64,000 bases of DNA from the NCBI GenBank assembly GCA_030704615.1, contig CM060732.1:46235053-46299052 (forward strand), written 5' to 3'. The notes under the pieces were generated by a model that was not told the DNA's origin, searched no databases, and saw nothing but the letters and a program-made list of their open reading frames with translations. Below, piece by piece: positions 1-11,847 of this stretch. Numbering within the stretch: the first letter of the stretch is position 1; each line of letters begins with the position of its first letter. The DNA is from Takakia lepidozioides (taxonomy: Eukaryota > Streptophyta > Takakiopsida > Takakiales > Takakiaceae). The translations under genes were made by a program, and so were the position numbers.

Positions 1-992
1 GGGGGTGGAGGGGTTGGGGGGCGGCAAGTGCGGCGACTGCGGGCTGCGGCGGCACCCGGAGGGGGGTGCAGGGCAGAGGGCGGGGGTGGGGCCGTGTAGG
101 CCGGCCCCATGAGGGAGCATTGAACTCCCGGGCCTCATTTATCACTTGCCTATCTATTACTTGGCCAGACTTAGTAGGGTTTGCCCACGGCCCGCCCTCT
201 TGAGTTCAATATTTTTTCACCTAAACGCCCTTCCTCGGATGTAACCCGGCCTTGCACATTGGATTTCTGCCATGTGGCGGACTTTGACGGCCATTTCCGT
301 GTTTTGTAATATAAGAACCGTCCAGGCCTTGCCAACTAAGGCAGATTTCCTGTTTGTAATGAAATGGAAAGGCAAATATCCTTCCTAAAAGTAGGGCACC
401 CAGTTGATTTCCGCTTCGGCCATTTTTCCCCCTGGGATCCATTTCCTGAGGTTTCATATTTCATTCTGGAATTCAGTCGGCTAGCATGTAACTGGCTGCC
501 GGTTCTCCCAGTTGGTTGGTTCAAAGTCTTTGCTTTGCATTAATTTACGCTTCCTTGGGGCAACTCCAAAATCAGATGCGCCTGGGATAGTTCACACATG
601 CGTCGCCACAACATAGCAAAACAAGGATGAGGCTTGGGCTGACACAATTAGGGTATGTTGGCCTATGACCGTTCAAATAACGATGGTGAAAAATCTAATG
701 GTGAATTTTTGTCATTTTTACCTCAGGTAGATTTCATAAGGTGTCCCACATAAGGGGCAACCTACAAACTTGGAACTATTTGATTTCATGAATCCTACAC
801 AAAGTTGTAGGGTTTCAAACTCGAACCAATCAGAATGCTTGTATACACCAAGAGCCCACTCACACTTTTTGGGGGGGTTATATCAAATGATTGTTTACCA
901 AGTGGCAAAAATGGACAGTCTTGGGACCAGCACTGCATGGTCATAGGTACTGACAGAAGCGTCAATGGGGTGTTCGGTCATAGGCCAACCTA

Positions 993-994
<2 letters not shown>
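1..994. other. Intergenic, no gene seen
   Basis: The first 220 bases are strongly G/C-rich with G-tracts. The rest is mixed sequence with only short unsupported reading frames. I see no coding signal, promoter or repeat boundary. Confidence 0.4.

Positions 995-1046
<52 letters not shown>
995..1046. repeat. (GA)n microsatellite
   Basis: About 26 uninterrupted GA dinucleotides, followed by a looser GA-rich tail. Likely polymorphic in length. No gene overlaps it that I can support. Confidence 0.95.
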
Positions 1047-1047
<1 letters not shown>

Positions 1048-1309
1048 AGCTCAGAGAGAGCGGTGAGTGGGCCCAACGAGGGAGAGTAATGAATGAACAT
1101 TCAAATTGCAGTGTCCAAAAGTGCGTGCCCAGATCCATCTGCGAGGATTGAGCAGATTAATGATATGGGCGGCAGCAGATAAGCCTGCCATTTTTTCCTT
1201 GATCATTATCCCTCGTGCTCATCACGGGACAATCATTCGCCCCTCTCACAGGGATCCTCTCTCTGACTTTTAGCACCCAGGTGCCAGATTTCAAACTATT
1301 GATTCCAGT

Positions 1310-2731
1310 CAAGGCTGATTTTTGCACCTGACACAAGGCATTTGACAGGCAAAAAAAGGCAAAAGAAAAAACGGCCTGTCAAAAGTTAGCAAAAACAAAA
1401 AATTGTCTGTCACAGTGAAAGGCAAAAAAGAAAATGGCCTGTCAAAAGAAAGGTAAAAATTACAAAGGAAATGTACAAGCAACATCGACTGGTAAGTTAA
1501 GTGCACAATGCGTCCCCTTGGTGGTTCAAGGTTCAAAGCCGCTGCCCTGCTCCCTGTGGGTGGCGTTATCTGGATGTTATCGTCCGTTGTGCCTCCATGG
1601 CCCATAAATGAAAGGGGTTATTTTTCCCCCTCCTCAAGGGAATTGTGGGATGTCAGTTGCGTGTTGCATGCAGGCCTCTAGGTTGGCTTACTCTTCAGGG
1701 GGTCTTGGGTTCTACCTTCAATGAAAGCTACATTGGCCCATGAGTAGAGCTGTGTGGTTTGTAGATCTTTATCATAAACCTTAACAGCGCTAACTTACCC
1801 ACGTTTCAGGTGATCGGGTCTTAAGTCCTGATCATTGTTTTGCAATATGTATTTGACTCTAGCTGCTTTGGTACGCTCCAGCACGTCATTTCTGTTTATT
1901 GGAAGAATACAATCCCAAGATTAGCTAGCTGAATTTTGATGATTTTGATCTTCAAAGCGTTCTCATCGGTGAATTTTTCCTTTAAATTTGAAAAATAGCA
2001 CGAGTGGCTATTAAATTTTACAAGAAATAGCTATATATTCTGTTCATCCATTGAAATTTGGATAGAATCATCCTCCTATGTACTTTCATCCATTTAGATC
2101 ATCCATTGTTATTTTATCGTTGTAGAAGTTTGGCGATTTCATCCATGGAAAATTGGGAATTTATGACAGAATATTCCATTTTAAAATTTTAAGGTTTCGC
2201 CAAGGCAGAAAACACTGGTTCTCATATACTCCAGGTTGTGAAATGGCAACTTTAGTCATTTAGCGCTCAAGATTTACTTCAAGAAACAGGCACTTGGGCC
2301 TTAAGTTCACAACAACCTACGTAGTAGTTCCGGGATGCAGCTATTGAGAGCCTCGCCTGCATGCAAAGACTGGTTGTCAAAGCCCCTCCCCGGTCTGTTG
2401 GACACATTACATTGTAACGGGCACTTATAATTAGGACCCCAGCAATTTGCGCTTTCTTAGGTGTGGTGCGCATGATCCAGGGAGTCTTCCAAGGTCCAGC
2501 AAGCAACATAGTCTAAGTGATTGAGCCCCCAAAGATGTCTAAGAAGTTCACACTTCAAACTACACACTTCTTTTAATTTTTAATTTTTAATTTCATATGA
2601 CATGGTTGTGTGAAAGGTCAAAATCTTGTCAACCTGTCATGTGAAAGTCATTTTCTGAAAGTTGTCTGTCATGAAAGTAAAAAAAAAATTAACCTGTCAC
2701 AAAAAAGGTAGGGCTACCTGTCAAAAACAAC
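1310..2731. mobile_element. Possible MULE-like or foldback insertion flanked by a 12-bp direct repeat
   Basis: The 12-mer ATTGATTCCAGT occurs exactly at 1298-1309 and again at 2732-2743. Just inside each copy lies a cluster of TGACAGG/CCTGTCA words, at about 1325-1465 on the left and 2605-2725 on the right, in both orientations. Terminal duplications of 9-12 bp are typical of Mutator-like elements, and clustered subterminal words suit transposase-binding arrays. The outermost terminal inverted repeat is poor, so the class is inference. The segment carries no transposase and contains a SINE copy. Confidence 0.35.
1484..1655 (+). mobile_element. tRNA-derived SINE copy (divergent)
   Basis: This matches the family defined by the intact copy at 48957-49158. 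It has a tRNA-like head with GGTTAAGTGCAC-type sequence (1491-1505), a B-box-like GGTTCAAAGCC (1530-1540), then the family body around GCCTCCATGGC and ATAAATGAAAGGGGTTATTTTTC, ending in the CCTCCTCAAGGG segment near 1640. The 3' tail is degraded and I could not define target-site duplications. Confidence 0.7.
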
Positions 2732-2743
2732 ATTGATTCCAGT

Positions 2744-4286
2744 GCACTGTTGTCGTCGCAGAAGTCACTGTTGTTCTAAAGTTTCTTGCAGCTCGGTACA
2801 AATTCTTGGAAAATTCGAAAATTCCCTCTGTCTTGTGAAACAGGAATCACTTGGACATCTGGTCGGACTCATAGCCGTATCAGGTCTCCAAGGTGAACAG
2901 CCACCACTACTGGAGTCGACAGAACAAGGTGGGTAAGTACGACACTGTCGGATGTTGAAGTGGTGGAGTGGAGTGAACCTTGAGTAGGATACATGGCACA
3001 CAGGACTGTACCACACATGAACTTTACTCGCTGAAAATGTTTTTGAGTCACCGGTAGTATCTGGCTACCGAATGCCTGCTTCAATTCTTCTTCAAATTGA
3101 TTCTCCTTCAAAGTCCCTACAAATTTATTCTTATGAATAAATAACGTGATCCCAGCGATACAACTACGACTGTATTTGTAAGGTTTACGTTTACATATCC
3201 ACCGACGGAGACTGCTACAGAGAAAGAAACTTGATGTTGCTTACTTGTTGCCCTGGCAAATTTTGGATCATGTAGCAGTTATGTCTGACTGAGATTGCTG
3301 TCGAAGGACTTTCCTAGAACTAAGTTTTAAGTGCTGGATTTTTCTTTGGTGGAAAACTCAAGCTGGGTGCTCAACACTGTTCTCAAGCCTTCACCATGCA
3401 TTGCACAATCCATTTGCATCAATGATCGATGTACCAGTAGAACCCTTGTACAGATTGATGAAAGACTCCTGTCAACCATGTGGGACTAGCTAATCATAGA
3501 ATGGATAATATTAACACCTCTTCGTTGACCTGCCTGGCACTTTTTGGGGCCGCGAATTTGTACATGTCGAAGTATCTCTGCCATGGCGTGATCATCGGCG
3601 CAGCTATGGAGGGAAGGAAGTTGGGTGTAATTAATTTTGTCTCTTTCTCTGAGTGCCAGTGACTTCCGTGTTGCAGCTCGAGATGTTACGTCGACGGGTC
3701 CAGAGAACCATGGGACGGAGTACAACACTTCAGTTTCTTCACGCCGCAAGTTCGCTCACATTCAAATATTGCTAATGCAAAGTGAGAAGAAGAGAGACGA
3801 GATCAAACAGCTAGCTAGAACAACCACAAGGGCAGTGTTCTAAATAATTTAGTGAATCCACTAAACAAGAATACAGCAGCGCGCGGTTCTTCATTTGACC
3901 TTGCGCGCAATTTGGAAAGAACAAAAAGGAGAGGGGAGCCTGGCGGGTCCCAATAATACCGGACTTGACCATATTTTCTCTGTTTCCCCAGCGGGGGGAA
4001 ACAGAGCTGTTTACTCGACAGACTGAATCCTCAGAGCATTTTACTTTTTCCTGCTAACTGAACTGTTCCGAGCTACTTACTCTATAATGAGGCGAGGTGA
4101 CTGAGCCGCAGTGACCAAAAGTTTCCTAGCTGGTATATCTGAGTGAAGCCTAAACCCTTCTGGGCGAAAATAAAGCTTCTCATGGCTGTACAATATATTT
4201 AAAGCCGCTGATGCAAAAGTTCAAGGAGGAGATGTCCTGGAAGTACTATATACAGGGTTGGCAATGTCGCGCGCATGACTCACCAA
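2744..4286. other. Intergenic, with one exon-like segment and a small hairpin
   Basis: The stretch 2784-2931 on the plus strand starts after a TTTCTTGCAG acceptor-like site and ends at an AAG/GTGGGTAAGT donor-like site, but no frame gives a recognisable product. At 3978-4006 a perfect 12-bp arm hairpin (CTCTGTTTCCCC and its complement) has a 5-base loop. It could be a small regulatory or terminator-like structure, or chance. Nothing else is supported. Confidence 0.3.
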
Positions 4287-5132
4287 TCATGAGAAAATCT
4301 CATCGAGTAGTGGCTCATCCAGTGACATACTGGGAAGGTCAAAAGAAGGGGGAGAGGGAATGTTTGCATCTAAAGAACTCCAATCGTCGATGCCCAAGCC
4401 CGGTATCGCGTACGGCTCCAGCATGTTATCCCACGAGATCTCTGTAGGCAAGCAGCACGGGCTCCCACTTTCGGGCCAGAAAGATGTTGGCGACTGATGA
4501 GCACTCGGTAACAGCATCTGATCAGCAGCGGTACTCCTCTTGGGCGCATCGACAAACTCGTTGCTAATGGAGGACGACGAGGTGCTGCCGATGGATGAAG
4601 ACGGCGTCAATCCAGACTCTGCTTTGCTCGGAGAGTACTTCAAAAGCTCTTGCTGGAAAAATGGTGAAGGCGTCGCATGAGAGACTTGCGACTCTGGCTT
4701 TGGATTTGGATGGCGGGGACTAGAGGAAGCCGAGTGTACAACGCAGCGCGAAGGCGATGAACTCATGGACGACTCCGGCTTGCTGGAAGAGTACGAGTGC
4801 ATTTGATGCGGAAGATTCAGATGCGCCCCAGGCCCATGGTAAGTGAGTGCAGCTTCATCATACGCACGAGCAGCCTCCATAGCTGTAGCAAAAGTGCCAA
4901 GCCACATCCGAGTCCGCAACCGAGGCTCACGAATCTCTGCCACCCAACGACCCCATTGCCTCTGTCTCACCCCCCTGAATGCATGCAATCCATTCTCCGG
5001 CCCACCCCTCCTCTGCCTCGTTCCTTCCCGACTCCCCGACTCCGAATCGGGCCCCCCTCTCGTCTCTCTCGTCCTCTTCCTCCCCTGCGAACCCATCTTC
5101 TGCTGCATTACAATTCCCGCAGCTCCCTCCAT
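4287..5132 (-). CDS. AP2/ERF transcription factor, DREB subfamily (ABI4/A-3-like)
   Basis: This is an intronless 281-residue protein. A basic Arg/Gly-rich N-terminus (residues 18-43) precedes a single AP2 domain at about 51-108, with the RGVRQR start, the WVAEIREP strand, the WLGTF turn and the ARAYDEAA helix. The two subgroup-diagnostic positions are Val in WVAEI and Glu in IREP (V14/E19), which indicate DREB rather than ERF. The [11 protein letters not shown] run resembles ABI4. The Ser/Pro-rich middle is followed by an acidic, hydrophobic C-terminus ending [12 protein letters not shown], a plausible activation region. The single AP2 domain and lack of introns are normal for the family. It should act in the nucleus on DRE/CE1-type promoter elements. 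The start is the first in-frame Met; a second Met lies at residue 9 and a third at 13. The GC-rich N-terminal half produces long open frames on the plus strand that I regard as shadows. Confidence 0.88.
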   Translation of the reverse strand: MEGAAGIVMQQKMGSQGRKRTRETRGGPDSESGSREGTRQRRGGPENGLHAFRGVRQRQWGRWVAEIREPRLRTRMWLGTFATAMEAARAYDEAALTYHGPGAHLNLPHQMHSYSSSKPESSMSSSPSRCVVHSASSSPRHPNPKPESQVSHATPSPFFQQELLKYSPSKAESGLTPSSSIGSTSSSSISNEFVDAPKRSTAADQMLLPSAHQSPTSFWPESGSPCCLPTEISWDNMLEPYAIPGLGIDDWSSLDANIPSPPSFDLPSMSLDEPLLDEIFS

Positions 5133-5698
5133 CTCCCCCTCTCCAGCTCCACCTCCAACTACTTGCCCTCCTCCTCCTCCTTACCATCATACCTTCATAC
5201 CCCCGCCCCCTGCATTCTCTCTTCTGTCTGTCCCCCCTCTACATCCCCGCACATGCCCCCACTCCTAGCAGCGCACTGCGGGCGCCACCTTCCTTCCTTT
5301 CGTTGCGGCGCGGCGCTGGCGCGCATCGAAGAGCCGCGCTTGCGTGGCCCCCCCTCCTCCGTCCTCCGACCCACTTGACATTTTCTTTCTACATATTGTA
5401 TGCATGTCTCTAATATATTTTACGTGGTATAATGACGATGTTCTAATATTATTGTCTTCACATACTATACGATCCGATCACACAGAAGCAAACCCACCCC
5501 AGATATTATTTGTAATATTTCGTGAATGCAGGCAGTCGGTTATGTGATGATATCTAAAAATGGAAAACAATTTTTTGTCTATTTGGAGCCCGCCCAGCAA
5601 ATTAGTTTCTACTTTTATTCGTTGTTCCCATATATAAACTATTGACCGTGTTTGTCACCTTTTGCGCGGGCGGAAGAGTGTTTGATTCTTGTGAGCGA

Positions 5699-5731
<33 letters not shown>

Positions 5732-7679
5732 AAGCAGATGCGATGCTTTGTTGGGTATATCGGGGCACGCAGATTGGAGCTGAGGATTTTAGTGGGGCCA
5801 AGTCATGCGATATACTTTGCTTCCAAAACAAGTAAAAAGCCTGAAGTGGATCTGAGAGTTTTTGGGAGTAAAGAGTAAAATGGGGAGGAGGGGAGAAGGA
5901 GGTTTGACTGTGGCTTGGATGGAGAGGCAAGAAGAGGTCCGTGGCAAGCTGTAGTTGGTGCTAAATGTTGGATGACCTCAAAGATGGATCACAAAAGTTC
6001 ACTTTTGGTACCTACACAATTTCGGTCTGGTTGCTCCTGGAAAGGAGGATCGGAGCGCTGATGTCGCGGTTTTGGAACGGCGCCTTTCAATATGCCTTCT
6101 GATCAGTGAAAGTGTCTTCCAGGTGTTAACTAGACATGTTCATTCGGACAGGTATCTTCTTCCTTCAAGTAAGCCGATTGCTTCGAGATGCTGTAGGCTT
6201 GACTGGACCGGACATTTAGACATAAGTTAGATTTTTTATGTTTACATGTGTCACTTTCCAGTAGGAAGTTACTGGACTCAAGGATGGACTCAAGTTAACT
6301 GGACCCACATAGATCCCTGTCTGCAAAGTTATCCACTTACCTAGTGATGGGCCAGCGTAAAGTAGCTCGAGCGAGCTGCAATTCAATTAATTCTATCCAC
6401 TCATTCATGGACAAACAATCTGCAGCTCAATTTCCTGGAAACACATTTTGTCGGTGTGGAGATAAAGCGGCTCGCCCAGATTCCTCCCCATCCATGTTTC
6501 GAGTTTCGACGCACTTGGTGTGCACACTAGCCTCATCAGATGTACCTCTTTCTACAGACACCTACGTTGCCGTGTCAAACCTCCGATAGGCAAAAGGCAA
6601 GCCCCACTAGCTCTTTCCCAGCCACTGGCAAGTTGCAACTCCTTTTACAGCTTGATGTTAGTCACAAATGCTAATATAACGTTGAGTGGCAGAGGATGTT
6701 ATCTGTGTCAAAAGTGGTAGAAGGTCAAGTCAATGTATATGACATCACCAGTGGCCTCATCAATTGATGACATCACCAACATCGCCGAGCCTAATCCACA
6801 AAGGATGTGGCGTACTTAATGCTTGCAACAGGATAGGCCACTGGGAGCACAAAGAACGGGGTTCCTCAAACGCATACACGTAAGCCACCTTCTCGGGTGG
6901 TGGTTGGTTGCGACGTTGCGACATGTGTGGAAGACCTATCACCAACATGGGTTGGTCGTCGAATGGGATTTGCTGCAGGCTGCTGGCTTCTGAAATACGA
7001 ATGATGCACTGACATGTTGTATAATCTTAGTCTACTTTACTCTAGATGGGGCATCGACCACAGAATTCTTATCGAAAAGGACAGACAACATATTCCTGGA
7101 TCTAGTCAACGCATCGCACACTCCAGCCTCATGCATGAATTTCCCACCACAACATGTGCTACTCAATTTTTTCGTCTTCTTCTTCTAAATTCCATGTCAG
7201 TGGCGGGTAGTATTAAATTCCTGCGAATGCTGTTCCTCGTGTTGGTTTAATTAATATCATGAGGCGACATCCAATTTCGATCCTGTGATCTGTTTGTTGT
7301 TCATTCATAGTAGCGGGTTCATTCCTTCCATTCTTCTTCTTCAACTTATCAACGTGAAAAGGCATCTGGACGAAGTTAATCTGGAAGTTTAATTGCAATT
7401 ACGTGATCTCTGCTTGTCCCGGAAGAGTTGCAATCGACATGGACTTTTTGGACCTTACTGCTGGCTGAGCAAGAGGGGAATAAAGAATTTCAGTCAACCA
7501 TTTGGCAGGTTCTGGTTCAAAATCGAGCTCACGAGTTAGCTAGCTCCTTGCCAATAATCTACAATTTGTTGGGATGGAATGCAGTTAAGTGGTGGTGGAT
7601 CCTCTGTATACGTGTCAGCGACAAGTTCCTCAAATTGTCACTTGTCGTTCTGAAGCCGGTTCAATCGCAAGATTAACGC
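5133..7679. other. Intergenic; upstream region of the DREB gene
   Basis: The part directly upstream of the DREB start (5133-5350, read on minus) is purine-rich and looks like a 5' UTR. I find no clear TATA box. A (GA)n microsatellite lies at about 5698-5732. The remainder has only short frames with no recognisable motifs. Confidence 0.4.
5698..5732. repeat. (GA)n microsatellite
   Basis: GA repeat of about 14 units interrupted once by GGG. Confidence 0.9.
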
Positions 7680-8534
7680 CAGCTCGATTGAACTTCACAA
7701 ACCTTAAAAGCTGCCAGGTCTTTGTCCTCAGCTTCGTCTATGCCCAAGATCTTCGATCTCTAGTTAATTTCCTTGGTGCAAGTAAAGTTCGACAAGCTTA
7801 AAACGTGCGCTTACACGGCCCTCGTCGTCCTTCAGAGCTTCCACGACTGCTGCCTACGTACGCATCCCTTCATCAGTTCAAGGGGAAGCTATATTGAAAC
7901 ACTGTACAGAGGACACTTCACATTTGCAAGTATAAATCTTCCACCAGATATGGATCCACCCACTTCTGCCAAATTCGTACTGTGAGTCCTTCAATGAAGA
8001 AACTTCTGCTAGTAGTCGTTGCCATTGATCGGTACTAATTTCCGAGTCTCTTCCCGGATTGTTCGATGGCTGTGCGCCAGCATTGTGGACATCTGGGAAG
8101 TCACATAAACGGAGGTGGCTTGGGACCTCACAGCCAGCTCCGGAAGCGTTAGTATCCAGCGGCGACTATTCCAAAAACCAAGGACATTTCAAGATTCGTC
8201 TCTTGATGCCTACATCTGGCCAAACGGAAGCTGGAGAGAGGGGTCGTATTCATTCAAAAATGCAGGGAGAAAAGAAATGCAGGAATTCCTAATAGGTGTA
8301 GGGGAGCGTTCACCTGTAATTTCCGAGCTTCGCAAAGTCATCAGCAATCTCTAGAAGTAATGGCACATTCATCAGCTCTGTCTTTTGCATCTGCTGGAAA
8401 GCTATCTCAGCCTCGTCGCAACGGCTCATTGCAAGACAGGTCAAAGCGAGGTAAGCCCACACCTCTGATTCTTGCCGTAGATGTGGTTGCCTTCTACAAG
8501 CGCGATTTCAGCGGGCTTGAATTCGTCCCCCATT
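7680..8534 (-). pseudogene. Decayed TPR-repeat protein gene (ciliary CFAP70-like?)
   Basis: Three exon-like blocks can be read on the minus strand. The block 8534-8314 follows a TTCTTCAG acceptor. It opens with an FKPAEIALVEGNHIYGKN segment and continues, after a one-base frame change near 8464-8470, as EVWAYLALTCL and DEAEIAFQQM, then LLLEIADDFAKLGNY. This is the alternating small/aromatic pattern of tetratricopeptide repeats. It ends at a CAG/GTGAAC donor. The block 7849-7764 follows a GTAGGCAG acceptor and reads AVVEALKDDEG then FKLVELYLHQGN before a TAA. The frame change and stops argue for a pseudogene, or else sequence errors. The similarity to CFAP70-type TPRs is from memory of the family style and is only suggestive. 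Upstream exons were not found. Confidence 0.45.
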
Positions 8535-9942
8535 CTGAAGAACCCCCAGCCATGAGCTGGTTGTGGGACCTATGGAACAAGCCTTGAGGAAAATCTGTTT
8601 GGCAGCCCAATGGCATAATTTTTTCGCTGAAGGTGGGAGTGTCTCCTATCCAGGTCCGCATAGGAGTGTATTCATGTGATTCTTGCCTTGGTAACGGCAA
8701 TGCTGCATGGACACGTGAATGAGAAGACTGAAATGTCAACTGGGCAAGCATTCCATAACTGGACTCATCCAAAGCTCCCTTTACTTACATTGAGAATCAG
8801 AACTGGTTAACTTTGTCCATCACCCTTTGATTGTCCGAGGGAGCTCTAGCGTTGTCTGAAGCCAAACTAATAAACTGTCAGACGAAGAAGATTGATGGGA
8901 GTCAGTTAGTCTGTAGACTGCCAGGCTCCTTGATGCAGTAATATGGCTTGCTCCATATTGGAGGGTATTTGTGGCCATGTTAGTTCTATTTTAAGCCATT
9001 CGATTTCACCCACTTCCTACTTACCGGTTAGATAGTGGACAATGCATCTATCATGGACATTGAGTAGCTTCTAAATTGAGTGGTCTCTTTTGTAATGACA
9101 CATGAAGATCGTGAAGTTAGAAACTTGGAGTGCAAAATAGGAGATGTGGTGTAATGTCTCTCTGGTTATATCATAGAAGTCACTCATCGATTATGCTTTA
9201 ATGAGGTCAAGGTTACAGGATATGAAGAAACTTGTCCCTATCATTGTAATGAAAAACCATAACAAGCTAGCTGTTGTGTTGGGTTTTTACTTCATCAATC
9301 AATGCCTCCAAACGGAGAAACAAGCTCTCTCAAACCTAAGTTCTATGCTTCTCTCTCAACATTTTTTTTTCCCTTCTCTATTGCTTTAGTTTATCCTTCT
9401 TTTCCATTTCTCTTGCTCTCTGTCAATCTTTCTTTTCTCTCAATCAAATGTCTTTTTCTTTTTCTTTCTTATTTCTCTCTTTTTATCTCCGGTCATGTTA
9501 CTACTTGTGGATCAAAATAATTAAACCTTGTAGCTGAGCTTGCAAGGATAAAAAATCCCAAAGGTTAAGGGAGCATGATCTCTCATCCGACCACTCCAAG
9601 TGTGATGAGATGTTTTGAGTGATTGCCAATAGTTGGGGCTTCAATGTAGGTGGTCCGTGCTGCTTCCTGGTACCTCCTTCTTCTTCCTGTTGGATCGTAC
9701 TTAGGATATTGCACCCATAAAAACTCTCAATGGACTATATTCCTTACTTAGAAACAGATGTCGCTAACTTTGTCTTGTACACATCACCAATAAATCTGCC
9801 AAACATGAAATGACCATAAATCTTGTCTAAAATATTTCTCTTGAATGAGACAAAACAAGTTGAAACATCTAGAGGTTGTAGCTTGTAGCTAATATGAAAA
9901 GGCGTCATCACAGCATCTAGCCTAAAGAGATTGCTCTCAAGC
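8535..9942. other. Intergenic, no gene seen
   Basis: An open frame at 8772-8494 on the minus strand could hold further exon sequence of the TPR pseudogene, but nothing in it is recognisable. A T/C-rich tract at 9355-9490 is low-complexity. No other signal. Confidence 0.3.
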
Positions 9943-9944
9943 TA

Positions 9945-10839
9945 CCGCACTGACCTAGCTTATGAGGCACTTCCGAGCCTAATAATTAATAAAAATGGAA
10001 TATTATTAGGCAGATTCGTTTTTATTATTTAGGCGCCTCACTTAGGTAATTTCCAAGCATTAGGCATGTATTACAGTCGACCCTCGATAATAATGAACAA
10101 TTATTTTTGACTTCCCTCAAAAACTATTGTTGAGGTAATTTTCTTGTAAAGAAACATAATGGTCTTGAAAATAGATATTACCTCAACAATTTTTTTATTT
10201 TTTATTTGAAAGGAAACCTGGAGCGACTGCTCACAATTCAGGTCCTTGAGGAGGGGGAAAAATTAACCCCCTTTCAGATAAGCCATTAGGCACACAGGTG
10301 GGAACGTCACCACCAGACCAACCGGTCACGAACAATCCACACACCAGGCAGGGCAGCGGGTTTGAACCCCGAACCACCAGGGCTCAACAATTGTTTTTTA
10401 CCTCTCTCAACTAATGTTGAGGTAATTTTCTCTTTAAAAAAACATAATGTTTGATATGTGATTGAGCGCATGAGCCGATGTCTTGCATATCGAGGATGAT
10501 GATGTTCCTAACCTTAACATTCTATCAGATTCAATAGATTCATATGAGATAGGTGATGAGACTTATGAAGATGTAGTTGCATGAATGCAAGGCCCTTTCA
10601 AAGGTTGTGTGGACATGAAATTATAAATTGCAGGCATTTTTATTTTTTTTGGGACTTTAAATCATATAATTTAGACTTTTTTCCACATATTTGGACATTT
10701 TGGTGTTTTTCACAATTTTCGAGCAATTAGGCACTTCTCAGGATATTTTTCCAATTTTTACATTTTTCAAAAATCTTCTAAATTTAATTAGGCACTTGAT
10801 TTTGAATTAATTATTGCCTAATAAGCTAGGTTAGTACGG
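9945..10839. mobile_element. Non-autonomous TA-flanked TIR element (Tc1/mariner-pogo type?)
   Basis: The ends are inverted repeats of about 25 bp. The left begins CCGCACTGACCTAGCTTAT (9945) and the complement of the right end begins CCGTACTAACCTAGCTTAT (10839), with 22 of 25 matching. Both ends abut TA (9943-9944 and 10840-10841), the Tc1/mariner target. TTAGGCA words recur near both ends. There is no transposase; at about 895 bp, including a 191-bp SINE insertion, it is MITE-like. An internal CAGTCGACCCTCGATAAT motif at 10074 resembles other pogo ends and may be a second nested remnant. Confidence 0.6.
10192..10382 (-). mobile_element. SINE insertion with 10-bp target-site duplication
   Basis: This is a minus-strand SINE lying between two copies of CTCAACAATT (10182-10191 and 10383-10392). 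Its T-rich left edge is the A-tail read in reverse. The complement begins with a GGGTTCAAACCC B-box-like sequence close to the 5' end, so the A-box part of the tRNA head is missing. It then runs through the family body GGGGGTTAATTTTTCCCCC and CCTCAAGGACCTGAATTGTG to the CGCTCCAGG tail. It sits inside the TA-flanked element and is therefore younger than it. Confidence 0.85.
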
Positions 10840-10841
10840 TA

Positions 10842-11847
10842 ATGTGAGATGAATGACCGTCCACCACTAGGTGACAAACTCTTGGAACCTTAACAAGAAG
10901 GCGTGAGATACACGCCGTTGTTTTATTGATATGGTTCAAAACCCAAAGTAGACATATTGGGTTTCTGGCAGGGTTATGATAGCCCTTCCTAGTTAACTGA
11001 CAGGATATTGTGGGTTCCGAAGTGTGCGTCAGTTTCCAACAGAAATATTCAAAGTTAAAAACGGCGTGCAAAAAAATATAGGGTAACATATATTCCTTGA
11101 AGATAAATTTTACAATAGTTTTAAAAATAAAAAAAATTGGGTGTCCTTATTTGTGAATATCGTATTTAAGTAAAAATAGGATTATGAATATGTGCTCCAA
11201 TTATATATTTTTTGGAACTAATATAGGGGTGGCACAATGGTGAAAGACATGTGTTGTTCATTATATGGTATATCTGTATTGAAACTTCATAAATGACTAG
11301 TTGGACCTGGATGACTGGACTTGAACTCGGCTTGGATGAGAAGAATTGATTTAAGGAGAATACGATTTGGTTTAGGGTTGCTTTTATTTTCTTGACACTT
11401 GTCTTCTTCTCCCACTCAAGAGTTTTTCTACGCTAGTTGCTGACCTCATTGTGTTGCTGGAAACTCCGGTTTATTCACTTGTTGTAAGGTACCTCGCTCT
11501 CTCACCTCAGGAATGTAAATTCACTACACTCAAATATATGCAACAGTTCTTCTCATTTGTTTGATAGATGCATTAGAGCATTGAGCAATAAAAATATTTT
11601 GCACTCTAAGATTTTCTTTTAATTATGTCACTATAGGGTGTCAATTTTTTGATGATTACAGCTTTAAGAAAATAGTCTGCCAGATAATTGTGTATTATTA
11701 TAATTATTCAATAATTATAGGGTGGATGAAAAATAATAGTAATAATACCCCAATAGAAAATACCTCTTTATTGCACGTGATTCCCTAAACTATACAAGGA
11801 GTGACTTCTTTGAGATGAGGATAGGTAAAAGAAATTCAGTATACAGA
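10842..11847. other. AT-rich intergenic sequence
   Basis: AT-rich, with short simple-sequence tracts near 11690-11750. No coding frame or repeat boundary that I can support. Confidence 0.35.

Noticed and set aside
4797-5413. Several long plus-strand frames opposite the DREB gene
   Set aside because: They are antisense to a clear AP2 domain in GC-rich, CT-biased sequence; Pro/Ser/Leu-rich shadows.
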